Notes under the pieces: generated by a model
Told to the model about the DNA's origin: nothing
Seen by the model: only the letters and a program-made list of their open reading frames with translations
The model's database searches: none
Position numbers and translations under genes: made by a program
DNA from: Geomonas limicola
Lineage (GTDB): Bacteria; Desulfobacterota; Desulfuromonadia; Geobacterales; Geobacteraceae
Direction: 5' to 3'
Assembly (NCBI RefSeq): GCF_014193675.1
Contig: NZ_BLXZ01000002.1
Coordinates: forward strand, 704,224 to 768,223
DNA: 64,000 nt
Shown here: positions 1 to 9,730 of the stretch, piece after piece
Numbering within the stretch: position 1 is the stretch's first letter
Layout: the number at the start of each line of letters is the position of its first letter

Positions 1-1
1 G

Positions 2-628
2 GTCGAGTGCTTCCTGACGCCCCTCGGCGTGGGGGATATTCTGACTAGCTGGGGGTTGCCCGCGGCTAAGGTGAGGCAACTCGACTGGTGGCAAGGTACG
101 GATGTCGGTGGCGTCCGTTTGGTTGCGACACCCGCGCAACACTTTTCGGGCCGCGGATTCTTCGACAGGAATCGCACCCAGTGGGCGTCATGGGTCATCC
201 TGGCCTCCGACCGGCGGCTCTTCTTCAGTGGAGACTCCGGCTACTTTGATGGCTTCCAAAAGATCGGCGCAGCCTACGGCCCCTTCGATCTGACCATGCT
301 CGAGGCAGGGGCCTACGATGCCAACTGGCCGGCGGTGCACATGCAGCCGGAAGAGACCATCCAGGCGCACATTGATCTCAAGGGGCAAAGGCTGCTGCCA
401 ATCCACAACGGGACCTTCGATCTGTCGATGCACTCCTGGCACGACCCGTTCGACCGGGCCGTCGCATTGGGCGAGGCTCACCATATTCCGGTCTTGACTC
501 CAAAGATGGGGGAACCGGTCAGCATGCTCAGCACCCAGCATAGTCAACAATGGTGGGGATCTGTGGACAGTATTACAGGACCCGAAGAGATACGTGGCGA
601 GGGGCAGCCTGCTGCCGGGAGCATTTGA
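2..628 (+). CDS. MBL-fold metallo-hydrolase, C-terminal part (gene starts before window)
   Basis: The reading frame is already open at base 2, so the gene begins upstream and 208 residues are visible. The fragment resembles the C-terminal half of UlaG/NAPE-PLD-like metallo-beta-lactamase-fold hydrolases. It has the segment GVRLVATPAQHFSGRG, then LFFSGDSGYFDGF supplying the conserved metal-ligand Asp, then LLPIHNGTFDLSMHSW supplying the late His. The upstream HxHxDH motif lies outside the window. Substrates in this family vary (lactones, N-acyl phosphatidylethanolamine-like lipids, nucleic acids), so none is assigned. The last 30 or so residues are low in recognisable motifs. About 200 bases separate it from the next gene. 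Confidence 0.8.
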   Translation, partial: VECFLTPLGVGDILTSWGLPAAKVRQLDWWQGTDVGGVRLVATPAQHFSGRGFFDRNRTQWASWVILASDRRLFFSGDSGYFDGFQKIGAAYGPFDLTMLEAGAYDANWPAVHMQPEETIQAHIDLKGQRLLPIHNGTFDLSMHSWHDPFDRAVALGEAHHIPVLTPKMGEPVSMLSTQHSQQWWGSVDSITGPEEIRGEGQPAAGSI

Positions 629-836
629 TCTGCACAATGGCAAGAGGATGGTGAACCTTCATGATTCATGGCGGCTCGTAAGTACTGCTCGCACATGCGG
701 CAGCATCAAGCAGCATGGCATCTATTTCATAAACAGTTCAGCACGGCGGCTTGGCCCACATGGAGTTGTGCGGTATCCCACATAATACTGAGGGCGAAAG
801 AGTTAAGGCTGGTATCGAGGGAAAGAGAGACGCACA

Positions 837-2081
837 ATGATCAATTCACCTGTGGACAATCGAGAATCTGACAAAAGCCACTATGGCTACGTGATCGTCC
901 TCTGCATGGCTTTGATCATGGGGGTGAATGTCGGGCTGGTCATGAGTTCCGCCGGCATCTTCTACCAGCCAGTGAGCCGTGATCTGGGCGTCTCCGTTGG
1001 CAAGTTGGGGCTTTATATGTCCTTCAACTTTCTGAGCTCTTCCCTGATGCTGTCCATCGCGGGAAGGCTGATGGACAAGTACAGCGCAAGGATGCTGTTG
1101 ACGCTCAGTTCAGCAGTTCTCGGGTTCACCGTCGGAGCCATGGGACTCTGCAATGCGGTGTGGCAGTTTTACATTGCCGGGAGCGTTATCGGTATCACCC
1201 TTTCCTTTCTGCTGTACCTAAGCTTTCCGACAATGATTAACCGCTGGTTCAAGAGTAGGGTCGGCTTTTTCATCGGCATTTGCAGCGCAGCTTCCGGTAT
1301 TGGCGGTATTCTGTTCAATCCTATGGGGGGGTATCTCATCACGCATTATGGGTGGCGGTCTACCTATATGCTGTTCGGTGGGGTCATCCTTCTCTTGGTT
1401 ACTCCGCTTATTGGGCTGCTGTTGCGCAATTATCCCGAGGATATTGGATTGCAGCCGCACGGGGCGAACATGCAACACGTTGCCGTCTCTGGCAGCGGAG
1501 TCGAATATTCCAACGCAATAAGAATGCCGGTCTTTTACGGACTGATCGTTTTCGCGTTTCTGATGATATCGATATCTACCCTGAACCTGTTCATTCCGAA
1601 ATATGTTACGAGTCTTAACTATACATTGGAACAGGCATCATTCGCAGCCTCGGCGGTAATGGCTGGCGTCACCATCGGCAAGGTGGTCCTTGGAATGATT
1701 AATGACAAAAACAGCCTTCTGGGAGTCGCCGCAACGGTTGCTGGTGGTATCGCCGGACTTGCTTTGCTGCTAATCGGGCACGTCGGTATCTGGGCGGTCA
1801 CAGCCGGTGGATTCCTATTCGGCTGGGCCTATGCCGGTGTGACGGTAGAGACTCCCATGCTGGTTCGCGCCGTCTTCGGGGATAAAGATTATGCCAAGAT
1901 TTATTCCAATATTTCCATTGCGTTCGCCGTGGGAGGAGCCATCACGGCTGGGGGCTGGGGATTACTGGCAGATTTTACGTCGTTCAGGTTCATTCTGTCC
2001 CTTGGCGTCGTCTTCCTGACCATATCTGGGGGCATTGGTGTTCTGGCCCTGAAAGTCGCGAGAACGGAGACAGCCACCTGA
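837..2081 (+). CDS. MFS transporter, oxalate/formate-antiporter-like
   Basis: This is a 414-residue inner-membrane carrier with about 12 hydrophobic segments, the normal length for the major facilitator superfamily. The first half has the motif-A-like loop GRLMDKYSARMLL after TM2. The stretch MSSAGIFYQPVSRDLGVS and the loop RNYPEDIGLQPHG are typical of the oxalate/formate antiporter and monocarboxylate branch. The start is the ATG at 837, preceded by a purine-rich GAGGGAAAGAGAG stretch. An SDR and an iron-type alcohol dehydrogenase follow on the same strand, so the carrier may import an organic acid or alcohol substrate, or export its product. The substrate cannot be read from sequence. Confidence 0.85.
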   Translation: MINSPVDNRESDKSHYGYVIVLCMALIMGVNVGLVMSSAGIFYQPVSRDLGVSVGKLGLYMSFNFLSSSLMLSIAGRLMDKYSARMLLTLSSAVLGFTVGAMGLCNAVWQFYIAGSVIGITLSFLLYLSFPTMINRWFKSRVGFFIGICSAASGIGGILFNPMGGYLITHYGWRSTYMLFGGVILLLVTPLIGLLLRNYPEDIGLQPHGANMQHVAVSGSGVEYSNAIRMPVFYGLIVFAFLMISISTLNLFIPKYVTSLNYTLEQASFAASAVMAGVTIGKVVLGMINDKNSLLGVAATVAGGIAGLALLLIGHVGIWAVTAGGFLFGWAYAGVTVETPMLVRAVFGDKDYAKIYSNISIAFAVGGAITAGGWGLLADFTSFRFILSLGVVFLTISGGIGVLALKVARTETAT

Positions 2082-2145
2082 GCCGATGGCGGGAAAAACA
2101 TGTCCAGATTAACCCGTATAGAAAAGGACACAAGGAGGATTACAA

Positions 2146-2976
2146 ATGAAAGACGTCATGATTTTGGTAGGTGCCGGGCAGATAGGCATGGCCATCGCCC
2201 GCAGAATGGGCTTCGGAATGAAGATCGTAGTCGGCGATTACAAGATGGAGAATGCTGAAGCTGTGGCCCAAATTATGACAAATGCAGGGTTCGAAGTGGT
2301 TCCCTTTGAGATGGACCTGTCGTCACGGGCCTCCATCCTGAACATGATTGCCGAGGCACAAAAACACGGCGAGATCTCCATGCTTATCAACTCGGCGGGG
2401 CTCTCCCCCAGCCAGGCTCCCGTTGAGGCAATCCTGAAGGTGGACCTTTATGGAACCGCCATCCTACTGGAGGAGGTAGGCAAGGTCATCAAGCGAGGCG
2501 GTGTCGGGGTTACGATCTCAAGCCAATCGGGGCACCGCATGCCTGCCCTCAGCGCCCAGATCGATGAACAGCTTGCAACGACACCCACCGAGGAGTTGCT
2601 CGCTCTCGATGTCCTGCAACCCGAAAACATTCAAAGCACCCTGCACGCCTATCAAATGTCGAAACGCTGCAACGTGAAACGTGTGATGGCAGAGGCCGTC
2701 AAATGGGGAGAGAGAGGCGCACGCATCAACTCGATCTCTCCAGGCATCGTGGTCACCCCGCTCGCCATTGATGAGTTCAACGGTCCTCGGGGCGATTTTT
2801 ACAAAAATATGTTCGCTAATTGCCCGGCTGGTCGCCCCGGAACGGCCGATGAGATTGCCAATGTCGCCGAACTGCTCATGAGCCATCAGGGTGCCTTCAT
2901 CACCGGTGCCGATTTTCTGGTCGACGGCGGTGCCACGGCATCCTTTTTTTATGGACCGCTGAAACCTAAAGAGTGA
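2146..2976 (+). CDS. SDR family NAD(P)-dependent oxidoreductase
   Basis: A 276-residue short-chain dehydrogenase/reductase. The N-terminal Rossmann motif reads VGAGQIG (residues 8-14). The NAG-type motif reads NSAG near residue 85. The catalytic Ser lies in ISSQSG near 125 and YxxxK in YQMSK near 170. About 30 residues sit between the Ser and the Tyr, more than in classical SDRs, which is a family variant. PG followed by VTP and the C-terminal GADFLVDGG are typical. A strong AAGGAGG Shine-Dalgarno precedes the ATG by about 8 bases. It lies 64 bases after the MFS gene and 111 before the alcohol dehydrogenase, so joint transcription is plausible. The substrate is unknown. Confidence 0.88.
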   Translation: MKDVMILVGAGQIGMAIARRMGFGMKIVVGDYKMENAEAVAQIMTNAGFEVVPFEMDLSSRASILNMIAEAQKHGEISMLINSAGLSPSQAPVEAILKVDLYGTAILLEEVGKVIKRGGVGVTISSQSGHRMPALSAQIDEQLATTPTEELLALDVLQPENIQSTLHAYQMSKRCNVKRVMAEAVKWGERGARINSISPGIVVTPLAIDEFNGPRGDFYKNMFANCPAGRPGTADEIANVAELLMSHQGAFITGADFLVDGGATASFFYGPLKPKE

Positions 2977-3087
2977 CAGCCTTTGTCTGAAAACCACTCA
3001 AACGCGTCGGGAATTTACCGCTACGTGAGTTAAACAGCAGCCTATACAACTTCTGGAGAATTTTAAGAAGTCAAACAAGGAGAAAAC

Positions 3088-4275
3088 ATGAATTTCGAAG
3101 CCTATAATCCAACCCGCCTTGTCTTCGGGGCCGGTAGCCTTGCAAAACTTGGGGAGATAGCAAGCAAGTACGGCAAAAAAGCTCTGATCGTGACCGGTGG
3201 CAACAGCGTCAAGCGCAGCGGCGTGTTTGACCGTGCCATGGAAAGCCTGAAGGCTGCGGGTGTGTCGGCAGTCGAGTGTTCCGGTATCGAACCGAACCCT
3301 AGGATTACTTCGGTGAAACGGGGTGCGGACATCGCGCGCAAGGAGAACTGCGACGTGGTCATCGCCCTAGGCGGAGGCAGTGCCATGGACGCATCCAAGG
3401 TCATCGCGGCGGCAGCCCTTTATGACGGCGACCCCTGGAATCTGATCGCCCACGGACAGGAAAACTGGGCAATTCCGACACAGGCTCTGCCGGTCATCAC
3501 GGTTCCGACCCTTGCGGCCACCGGCTCGGAAATGAACTGCGGAGCAGTCATCAGTAACGATGAAACGAAGGTGAAATCGTTTGTGTCGACCGAATGCCTC
3601 TTCCCTAAGGTCGCCCTGGTTGATCCGGAGTTGACGTTGACCGTGCCGAAGGATCAGACCGCCTACGGTGTCTGCGACATCATCACCCATGTGACCGAAG
3701 GATACTTCAACGGCGTTGACGGAACCCCCATCCAGGACCGGTTTGCCGAAGGCGTCATCATCAACGCCATTGAATGGGGTAAAAAAGCCGTGGCCGACGG
3801 CACCGACCTGGAAGCCCGCGCCCAGGTGCAGTGGGCCTCCATCGTCGCGCTGAACGGTTGGGTTCAGGCGGGTGTCCACATGGTTCCCCCGGTGCACATG
3901 ATCGAGCACGCCCTTTCTGCCCACCACGACATCACGCACGGCGCCGGCCTGGCTATCGTCAACCCGGCCTGGATGCGTTTTGCCGCCAAATCCCGTCCCG
4001 AGCGTTTCGCCCAGTTTGCCCAAAGGGTGTTTGGCCTGACGCCCGACGGTAAGGACGACCTGACCTTAGCCATGGAGGGCATTAACGCTTACGTATTATT
4101 CCTGAAGGAAATCGGCTGTCCCACGACCCTGGCTGAGGTGGGTATCGGCGACGAGCTTTTCGAGCAGTACGCCAAGGATGCTGCGCTCGTGGTGCATGAC
4201 GAAGAAGGGAACCTCTTGGGCCGTCCTCCGATGAACGAAAAGGACATTGTCGAAGTCCTGCGTACTGCACTATAA
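3088..4275 (+). CDS. Iron-type (group III) alcohol dehydrogenase, YqhD/BDH-like
   Basis: A 395-residue NAD(P)H-dependent alcohol dehydrogenase interconverting aldehydes and alcohols in the cytoplasm. The nucleotide-binding GGGS is at residues 96-99. The divalent metal ligands expected for the YqhD/butanol dehydrogenase branch are visible as D197, H201, H270 and H284, with the family's 4- and 14-residue spacings. Length is normal for the family. The start is ATG with AAGGAG about 7 bases upstream. Its position among aldo/keto reductase, SDR and flavoprotein genes suggests aldehyde detoxification or reduction of a small carbonyl. YqhD has that known role in E. coli, but here it is inference. 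Confidence 0.92.
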   Translation: MNFEAYNPTRLVFGAGSLAKLGEIASKYGKKALIVTGGNSVKRSGVFDRAMESLKAAGVSAVECSGIEPNPRITSVKRGADIARKENCDVVIALGGGSAMDASKVIAAAALYDGDPWNLIAHGQENWAIPTQALPVITVPTLAATGSEMNCGAVISNDETKVKSFVSTECLFPKVALVDPELTLTVPKDQTAYGVCDIITHVTEGYFNGVDGTPIQDRFAEGVIINAIEWGKKAVADGTDLEARAQVQWASIVALNGWVQAGVHMVPPVHMIEHALSAHHDITHGAGLAIVNPAWMRFAAKSRPERFAQFAQRVFGLTPDGKDDLTLAMEGINAYVLFLKEIGCPTTLAEVGIGDELFEQYAKDAALVVHDEEGNLLGRPPMNEKDIVEVLRTAL

Positions 4276-4400
4276 GGCAATCGCACGTGGGAGCTTCATA
4301 CGGTAATACACAACCCATGTTCCCAAACTTCTAATCAGTGCCATGTTGAACTAAAGCTGGCGCGTTATCTTCGATTGTTCGACCTATCTATGCTGATCAA

Positions 4401-4432
4401 CAGCGAAGACGGCCATTTGGCCGCCTTCGCTG
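4401..4432. terminator. GC-rich hairpin in the 4276-4647 gap
   Basis: Arms CAGCGAAG and CTTCGCTG enclose an inner CGGCC/GGCCG stem around ATTT, giving a long, nearly perfect stem. There is no clear U tract, so it may be a transcript-end or boundary structure rather than a classical intrinsic terminator. The rest of this 372-base gap has no convincing gene. An A/T-rich stretch near 4587-4605 may contribute to a promoter for the following gene. Confidence 0.5.
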
Positions 4433-4632
4433 AGTATGGTCCACCAGACAATGATATGGTCTGAGCTTCCAAAGGTAGTTCTCCCCGTAACTTCTCCCTC
4501 CCACCCCATGAACAAGTGTAAAGGTTGTCTTCACCCTCGCACTATTGAGCAAGAATTGCAGAGAATCGGTCTATCGCTCCGGATTTTTTTAAGTATAAAA
4601 TCTGACTATCCAAGGTAGAGCTGGACAGGTGA

Positions 4633-5811
<1,179 letters not shown>

Positions 5812-5964
5812 AAGTTCTGCCGCGCTGATAGAACCTGTCTGAGTTGCCTTGCGGGCTAACTATACACGACATCACGGTCCCTGAGACTGACGAGGGGGTG
5901 ATGATGAAGGATGAATTATTGATTGTTATGTTTGATTAACCTAAGCGCAAGGAATAAAGCAATT

Positions 5965-6471
5965 ATGAGAAGCAGGGTCGAGGCAAAAACCGGTAACTGG
6001 AAAGTGTTAACCATTTACTTTTCTCACTCCGGCAACACGCGGGAATGCGCCAGCCAGATTCACGAGCGGCTGGGGGGCGATTTAGTCGAGATCGTTCCGG
6101 TAGACCCGTACCCTCAGGATTACGATAAGGTTGTGGACCAAGCGAAGCGGGAACTAATGACGGGATATAAACCCCTATTGATGACAAATATTGAGAACAT
6201 AGAGTCCTATGACATCCTATTTGTAGGATCACCCAACTGGTGGAACTCGGTGGCTCCACCAATTATGACTTTTTTGAGCCAGTGTGATTTAACAGGAAAA
6301 GCGATCTTTCCATTTATTACCCACGAAGGAACCGGCTTGGGACAAAGCGCCGCGGATATTGCCAGACTTTGTCCAAACGCCACGATACTCGAAGGCTTGG
6401 CGGTTCGAGGAAAAGAAGCAAAAAGAGCACAATCCCAAATTTCAGATTGGTTGCGAAAACTCGGGATGTGA
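5965..6471 (+). CDS. Flavodoxin
   Basis: A 168-residue flavodoxin. The phosphate-binding loop YFSHSGNTRE follows the first strand. The FMN-flanking loop GSPNWWNSVAPP and the later FITHEGTGLG segment match long-chain flavodoxins of the YSxSGxT type. The start is the ATG at 5965 with AAGGA eleven bases upstream. A TTG at 5923 would add 14 residues of no flavodoxin likeness, so it was not used. Such proteins carry one or two electrons for reductases. The surrounding genes encode several NAD(P)H- and flavin-linked reductases that could be partners, which is inference. Confidence 0.9.
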   Translation: MRSRVEAKTGNWKVLTIYFSHSGNTRECASQIHERLGGDLVEIVPVDPYPQDYDKVVDQAKRELMTGYKPLLMTNIENIESYDILFVGSPNWWNSVAPPIMTFLSQCDLTGKAIFPFITHEGTGLGQSAADIARLCPNATILEGLAVRGKEAKRAQSQISDWLRKLGM

Positions 6472-6608
6472 GAACCGTGGTGCGATACAGAGGCCGCATT
6501 GGGGACCCCTGTCGACATCACCACTCCGGTGAAACCAAGCTGGAGGAACGGCATGGCTCTGAGCATACTTGGGTTATGCCGCACAATTTAACGTCAAGGA
6601 GATACTTC

Positions 6609-7202
6609 ATGACTAAAGTCTTGATCCTAGGCGCCAACGGTGAGATTGCCCGTGTGGCCACTACCCTGTTCCTGGAGCACCCGAATGTCCACCTGACTCT
6701 GTATCTGCGGCGAGCTCGGAGATTGCAGGGGCTTCCTGCGGACCGGGTGGACGTGATCGAGGGAGATGTGCTGGATAGAAAAGGGCTCGAGGCTGCCATG
6801 GTTGGTCAGGACGTTGTTTATGCCAACCTCGCCGGACCGTTGGAGCAGATGGCCCGGAACATAGTCGAGACCATGAAGGCCACTGGACTGAGTCGCTTGA
6901 TTTTCATAAGTTCCATGGGCATCTACGACGAAGTCCCCGGCCAGCGGCATGGCAGCATCCTGGACCCGTACCGCAAGTCAGCAGCTGTCGTCGAGGCCTC
7001 GGACCTTGACTACACCATCCTGAGGCCCGCCTGGTTGAACGACAGGGAGGAGATCAGCTACGACACCACCGACAAGGGCACACCGTTTCAAGCCGCCGAC
7101 CAATCGGTATCACGCAAGAGTGTTGCGGACCTGGTCGTAAAACTGGCCACGACGCCAGGGTTGGCGATGCGTCGAAGTCTAGGCGTTCACAAGGCGAGGT
7201 GA
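6609..7202 (+). CDS. NAD(P)H-binding atypical SDR
   Basis: A 197-residue protein with an N-terminal Rossmann loop, LGANGEIARVATTLFL. It lacks a clear YxxxK dyad, although MGIYDEV and YRKSAAVVEASDLDYTILRPAWL are typical of the NAD(P)H-binding_10 (YwnB/NmrA-like) group. These proteins bind NAD(P)H and act as reductases of flavin-like or quinone-like compounds, or as redox sensors. The start is the ATG at 6609, preceded by AAGGAG with a 7-base spacer. The frame is open further upstream, but that part lacks any Rossmann signature. It follows the flavodoxin by 137 bases. Confidence 0.85.
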   Translation: MTKVLILGANGEIARVATTLFLEHPNVHLTLYLRRARRLQGLPADRVDVIEGDVLDRKGLEAAMVGQDVVYANLAGPLEQMARNIVETMKATGLSRLIFISSMGIYDEVPGQRHGSILDPYRKSAAVVEASDLDYTILRPAWLNDREEISYDTTDKGTPFQAADQSVSRKSVADLVVKLATTPGLAMRRSLGVHKAR

Positions 7203-7229
7203 GGTTATCGACCAAGAGGAGGTCATTCC

Positions 7230-7778
7230 GTGAATGAACTTGGGAGTACCGTGCTGTCTGCATGGCAGAGCTTTTACGTCATCGTCGGATCCTCCGCAGC
7301 GGCGCTTATCGGCATGCAGTTTATTGTGGTGACACTGCTGGCCAACCAGCGTCGACCTCCTACAGAAGAGACGGTGAGCGCTTTTGGGACGCCGACTGTG
7401 GTGCATTTAGCCAGTGCCTTGCTGGTCTCCTCAATTATGAGCCTTCCCTGGCCGTCGCTCTTCCCTATGACGATCACGCTTGCACTGTGCGGCCTTAGCG
7501 GGGTTGGTTACGGCGTGGTCGTGATCCGCCGTGCTCGTCGCCAGACCTATTACCAACCGGAGCGAGCAGATTGGCTTTGGTATGCACTCTTCCCGTGTAG
7601 CACCTATGCCGCACTCATGGTGGCCGCACTGTTGCTGCGAGCCACCTGCTTGATCTCCCTGTTCGCAATCGCAGCTGCGGCGCTTGGCCTCTTGCTGATC
7701 GCGATTCACAACGCCTGGGATACGGTGACACACATCGTCGTCGTCAGGTTACACGAAGATGCGGGCGACCCTGAGTAA
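7230..7778 (+). CDS. Hypothetical multi-pass membrane protein
   Basis: An unrecognised 182-residue protein with four or five predicted membrane segments: about residues 9-32, 47-66, 70-90, 112-132 and 136-155. A short basic loop (RRARRQTYYQPERADW) lies between the middle segments. The GTG start at 7230 is supported by GAGGAGG just upstream. It begins 27 bases after the atypical SDR, so it is probably in the same transcript. No catalytic motif is visible. Confidence 0.7.
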   Translation: MNELGSTVLSAWQSFYVIVGSSAAALIGMQFIVVTLLANQRRPPTEETVSAFGTPTVVHLASALLVSSIMSLPWPSLFPMTITLALCGLSGVGYGVVVIRRARRQTYYQPERADWLWYALFPCSTYAALMVAALLLRATCLISLFAIAAAALGLLLIAIHNAWDTVTHIVVVRLHEDAGDPE

Positions 7779-7849
7779 CCCACCAATTACGGCTGCTAGA
7801 AGTCATAACCATCGTGCCAATGAGCATCACTTACAAAAAGAGGAAAATC

Positions 7850-8470
7850 ATGAAAGCTATAGCTATTAACGGAAGTCCCAGGCTGGGTGGCAATACGGAA
7901 ATCCTGCTCAAGAAAGTGCTCGAACAACTGGAAGCCGCTGGTTGGAGCACCGAGTATGTGCAGATAGGTGGAAAGTCGGTACGGGGTTGCCTTGCCTGTA
8001 TGAAATGCGTCGAAAAGCAGAATGGACGGTGCATTATTGAGAACGATGTCGTCAACGATTGCCTGGAAAAGATGTACTCAGCCGATGCCATCATCCTGGG
8101 CTCCCCGACCTATTTCGCTGATGTAACCTCCGAACTAAAGGCTCTGATCGATCGAGCCGGTTTTGTCGCGCTGGCCAATGGCGGAGCGTTCAGTGGCAAG
8201 ATCGGAGCCGCGGTCGTTGCCGTCCGGCGCGGTGGTGCAACCAATGTCTTCGACACCATCAATCATATGTTCCTCACGTCCTCTATGATTGTCCCGGGTT
8301 CCATATACTGGAACCTGGGCGTGGGGTGCGACAAAAGCGAGGTACTCGACGACGAGGAGGCTATGCGGAATATGAGCCATCTCGGGCAGACCATTGCATG
8401 GCTTGGAGCGGCAATCACCTCTGTAGATGCTACCACCCCCTTTCCTAAGCTCGCTGTGGAGTTGCATTAG
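7850..8470 (+). CDS. Iron-sulfur flavoprotein / NADPH-dependent FMN reductase family
   Basis: A 206-residue flavodoxin-fold protein. It begins with KAIAINGSPRLGGNTEILL, the FMN-phosphate loop of the FMN reductase family. It then has a cysteine cluster (CLACMKC near residue 47, and a fourth Cys at NGRC) that in iron-sulfur flavoproteins binds a [4Fe-4S] cluster. GSPTYFADVTSELKALIDR is the second flavin loop. The ATG at 7850 follows AAGAGGAAA. An in-frame GTG at 7814 has no Shine-Dalgarno and was not chosen. These proteins move electrons to quinones, nitro-compounds or O2-derived species, which fits the stress character of the region. Confidence 0.88.
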   Translation: MKAIAINGSPRLGGNTEILLKKVLEQLEAAGWSTEYVQIGGKSVRGCLACMKCVEKQNGRCIIENDVVNDCLEKMYSADAIILGSPTYFADVTSELKALIDRAGFVALANGGAFSGKIGAAVVAVRRGGATNVFDTINHMFLTSSMIVPGSIYWNLGVGCDKSEVLDDEEAMRNMSHLGQTIAWLGAAITSVDATTPFPKLAVELH

Positions 8471-8664
8471 CGCTAAAACTGCCTGATCGAGTGGTCTGGG
8501 CAGGATGCGGCCCACCGCGTAGACTAAAGTACACCCGATGGTGCCTTGGTCACTGTGAGCAAAACGACCTTTCTGCTGAGTGGTTGGAAGCGACTCGGGA
8601 GCCGCTTTAGTTGCGCGGCAAGTTATGTTCTGCCGCAGGGGATGCCCTCAAACGAAAATATCCC

Positions 8665-8693
8665 TTGACATGTTAGACCGATCAGTCTAATTG
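8665..8693 (+). promoter_or_regulatory. tetR-type gene promoter with operator O1
   Basis: A -35 TTGACA (8665-8670) and a -10-like TAATTG (8688-8693) are 17 bases apart. The spacer and -10 carry the near-palindrome TTAGACCGATCAGTCTAA (8673-8690). A repressor bound here would cover the promoter, so autoregulation by the adjacent TetR protein is expected. The predicted start would lie almost at the ATG, giving a very short leader. Confidence 0.75.
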
Positions 8694-8701
8694 TTGGAGC
8701 A

Positions 8702-9298
8702 ATGAAACGAGTACATAAAAAAGAAGATATCGTTAAGGTCGGGCTCGACATCGTACTAAGCAAAGGATTCAATGCTACCGGTGTTGAAGCCATCCTGAAA
8801 AAGGCAAACATCCCCAAGGGCTCGTTTTATAACTTCTTCTCCAGCAAAGAGGATTTTGCCCTGGAGATAATCGACCAATTCTTCGCGGATCGGGTGGAAA
8901 TTCTCCAACCCATATTCAACTCTGAATCCCTGCCACCGTTGGCGCGCATAAAAAAAAGCTTTGAAACCATAATGTCGGTTTTTGAAGACAATGACTGCTC
9001 CAAGGGATGCTTGCTTGGCAACCTGGGTCTGGAAATGTCGGATCACTTTGAAAAGGTCCGGCAACGCCTTGAGCAATCACTGCAAAGCTGGACAACGGAG
9101 TTGTCAGGGCTGCTTCTTCGGGCACAAAAGGAACAGACCATCCCCGCGGATATGGATGTGGAAATGCTGGCGGAAAATCTGATCTCATCTTTCCAGGGGG
9201 CGCTGCTCCGATCTAAGGTCAAAAAGTCCACGGAACCGTTAAAAAATTTCATACATCTGTATTTCGATGTCTTTCTTTCCCGGAGAGAGGGGCAGTAA
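8702..9298 (+). CDS. TetR family repressor, NemR/AcuR-like
   Basis: A 198-residue transcriptional repressor. The N-terminal helix-turn-helix covers about residues 10-56, with GVEAILKKANIPKGSFYNFFSSKEDF as the TetR signature. The ligand domain contains DCSKGCLLGNLGLE with cysteines C99 and C103. In E. coli NemR, a reactive cysteine in the equivalent segment senses quinones, methylglyoxal and chlorine species. C103 appears to occupy that place, an alignment made by eye. GGAG lies just upstream of the ATG. Palindromes lie in its promoter, just behind it, and before the efflux operon, so it very likely represses both itself and the RND operon. Confidence 0.9.
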   Translation: MKRVHKKEDIVKVGLDIVLSKGFNATGVEAILKKANIPKGSFYNFFSSKEDFALEIIDQFFADRVEILQPIFNSESLPPLARIKKSFETIMSVFEDNDCSKGCLLGNLGLEMSDHFEKVRQRLEQSLQSWTTELSGLLLRAQKEQTIPADMDVEMLAENLISSFQGALLRSKVKKSTEPLKNFIHLYFDVFLSRREGQ

Positions 9299-9325
9299 AA
9301 GTACATTTTTTGGACTTGAATTAAG

Positions 9326-9337
9326 TAGACCGGTCTA
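9326..9337. promoter_or_regulatory. Operator O2, perfect 12-bp palindrome
   Basis: TAGACCGGTCTA, 28 bases after the repressor stop codon. It shares TAGAC/GTCTA half-sites with O1 but with a 2-base rather than a 6-base centre. The 15-base context GTAGACCGGTCTAGG is identical to that around O3. Confidence 0.7.
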
Positions 9338-9339
9338 GG

Positions 9340-9653
9340 CCCGGGGCGGTGGAAAGAGTTAATGTGGGGTACTGCCTTGAATATGGGTTTTCGCGGCCGT
9401 ACTCACGAAGCTGGACCTTGCGCCGGATTTCACCGTTAGAAAAATCCCTGCACCGGTTGTGGCCTTTGTGTAAGCGACTGCCCTGCCGGTGCATTGAACA
9501 ATGAGGGTAAAACCGATGCGATGAAATGCTCCTGAACAGCCAGTGTGTCTGTCCGTCGCCTTCATTGGCGACCACTATTTGTGCGTTCCTTGCATCGCAG
9601 CGTGCCCAATCGTCAGAACCGTGATGAGTCCATATTTTTTTATCAGCTATTAC
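9340..9653. other. Segment between the two identical operators
   Basis: About 314 bases lie between two identical 15-base copies of GTAGACCGGTCTAGG. No gene was recognised. A 68-codon minus-strand frame (9359-9565) is open but has no recognised family and no supporting Shine-Dalgarno that I can defend. No terminal inverted repeats were seen. A run of T (about 9635-9641) just before O3 may belong to the efflux promoter. Confidence 0.4.
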
Positions 9654-9654
9654 G

Positions 9655-9666
9655 TAGACCGGTCTA
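9655..9666. promoter_or_regulatory. Operator O3 of the RND efflux operon
   Basis: TAGACCGGTCTA, identical to O2, 64 bases upstream of the membrane-fusion-protein start. An A/T-rich TATCAGCTATTAC just before it could carry the -10 region. The placement suits repression by the upstream TetR protein. Confidence 0.75.
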
Positions 9667-9730
9667 GGTGTGTGCCGTCTGTGCATCAGAGGCGAATCGG
9701 ATAACGACAAGATAACTGTGAGGAACGTAT

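Noticed and set aside
7230..7406. Minus-strand small frames inside the region of the membrane protein
   Set aside because: They overlap a plus frame with clear membrane segments and a good Shine-Dalgarno.
9359..9565. Small minus-strand gene between the two operators
   Set aside because: The 68-codon frame has no recognised family and no convincing ribosome binding site; kept only as a note.
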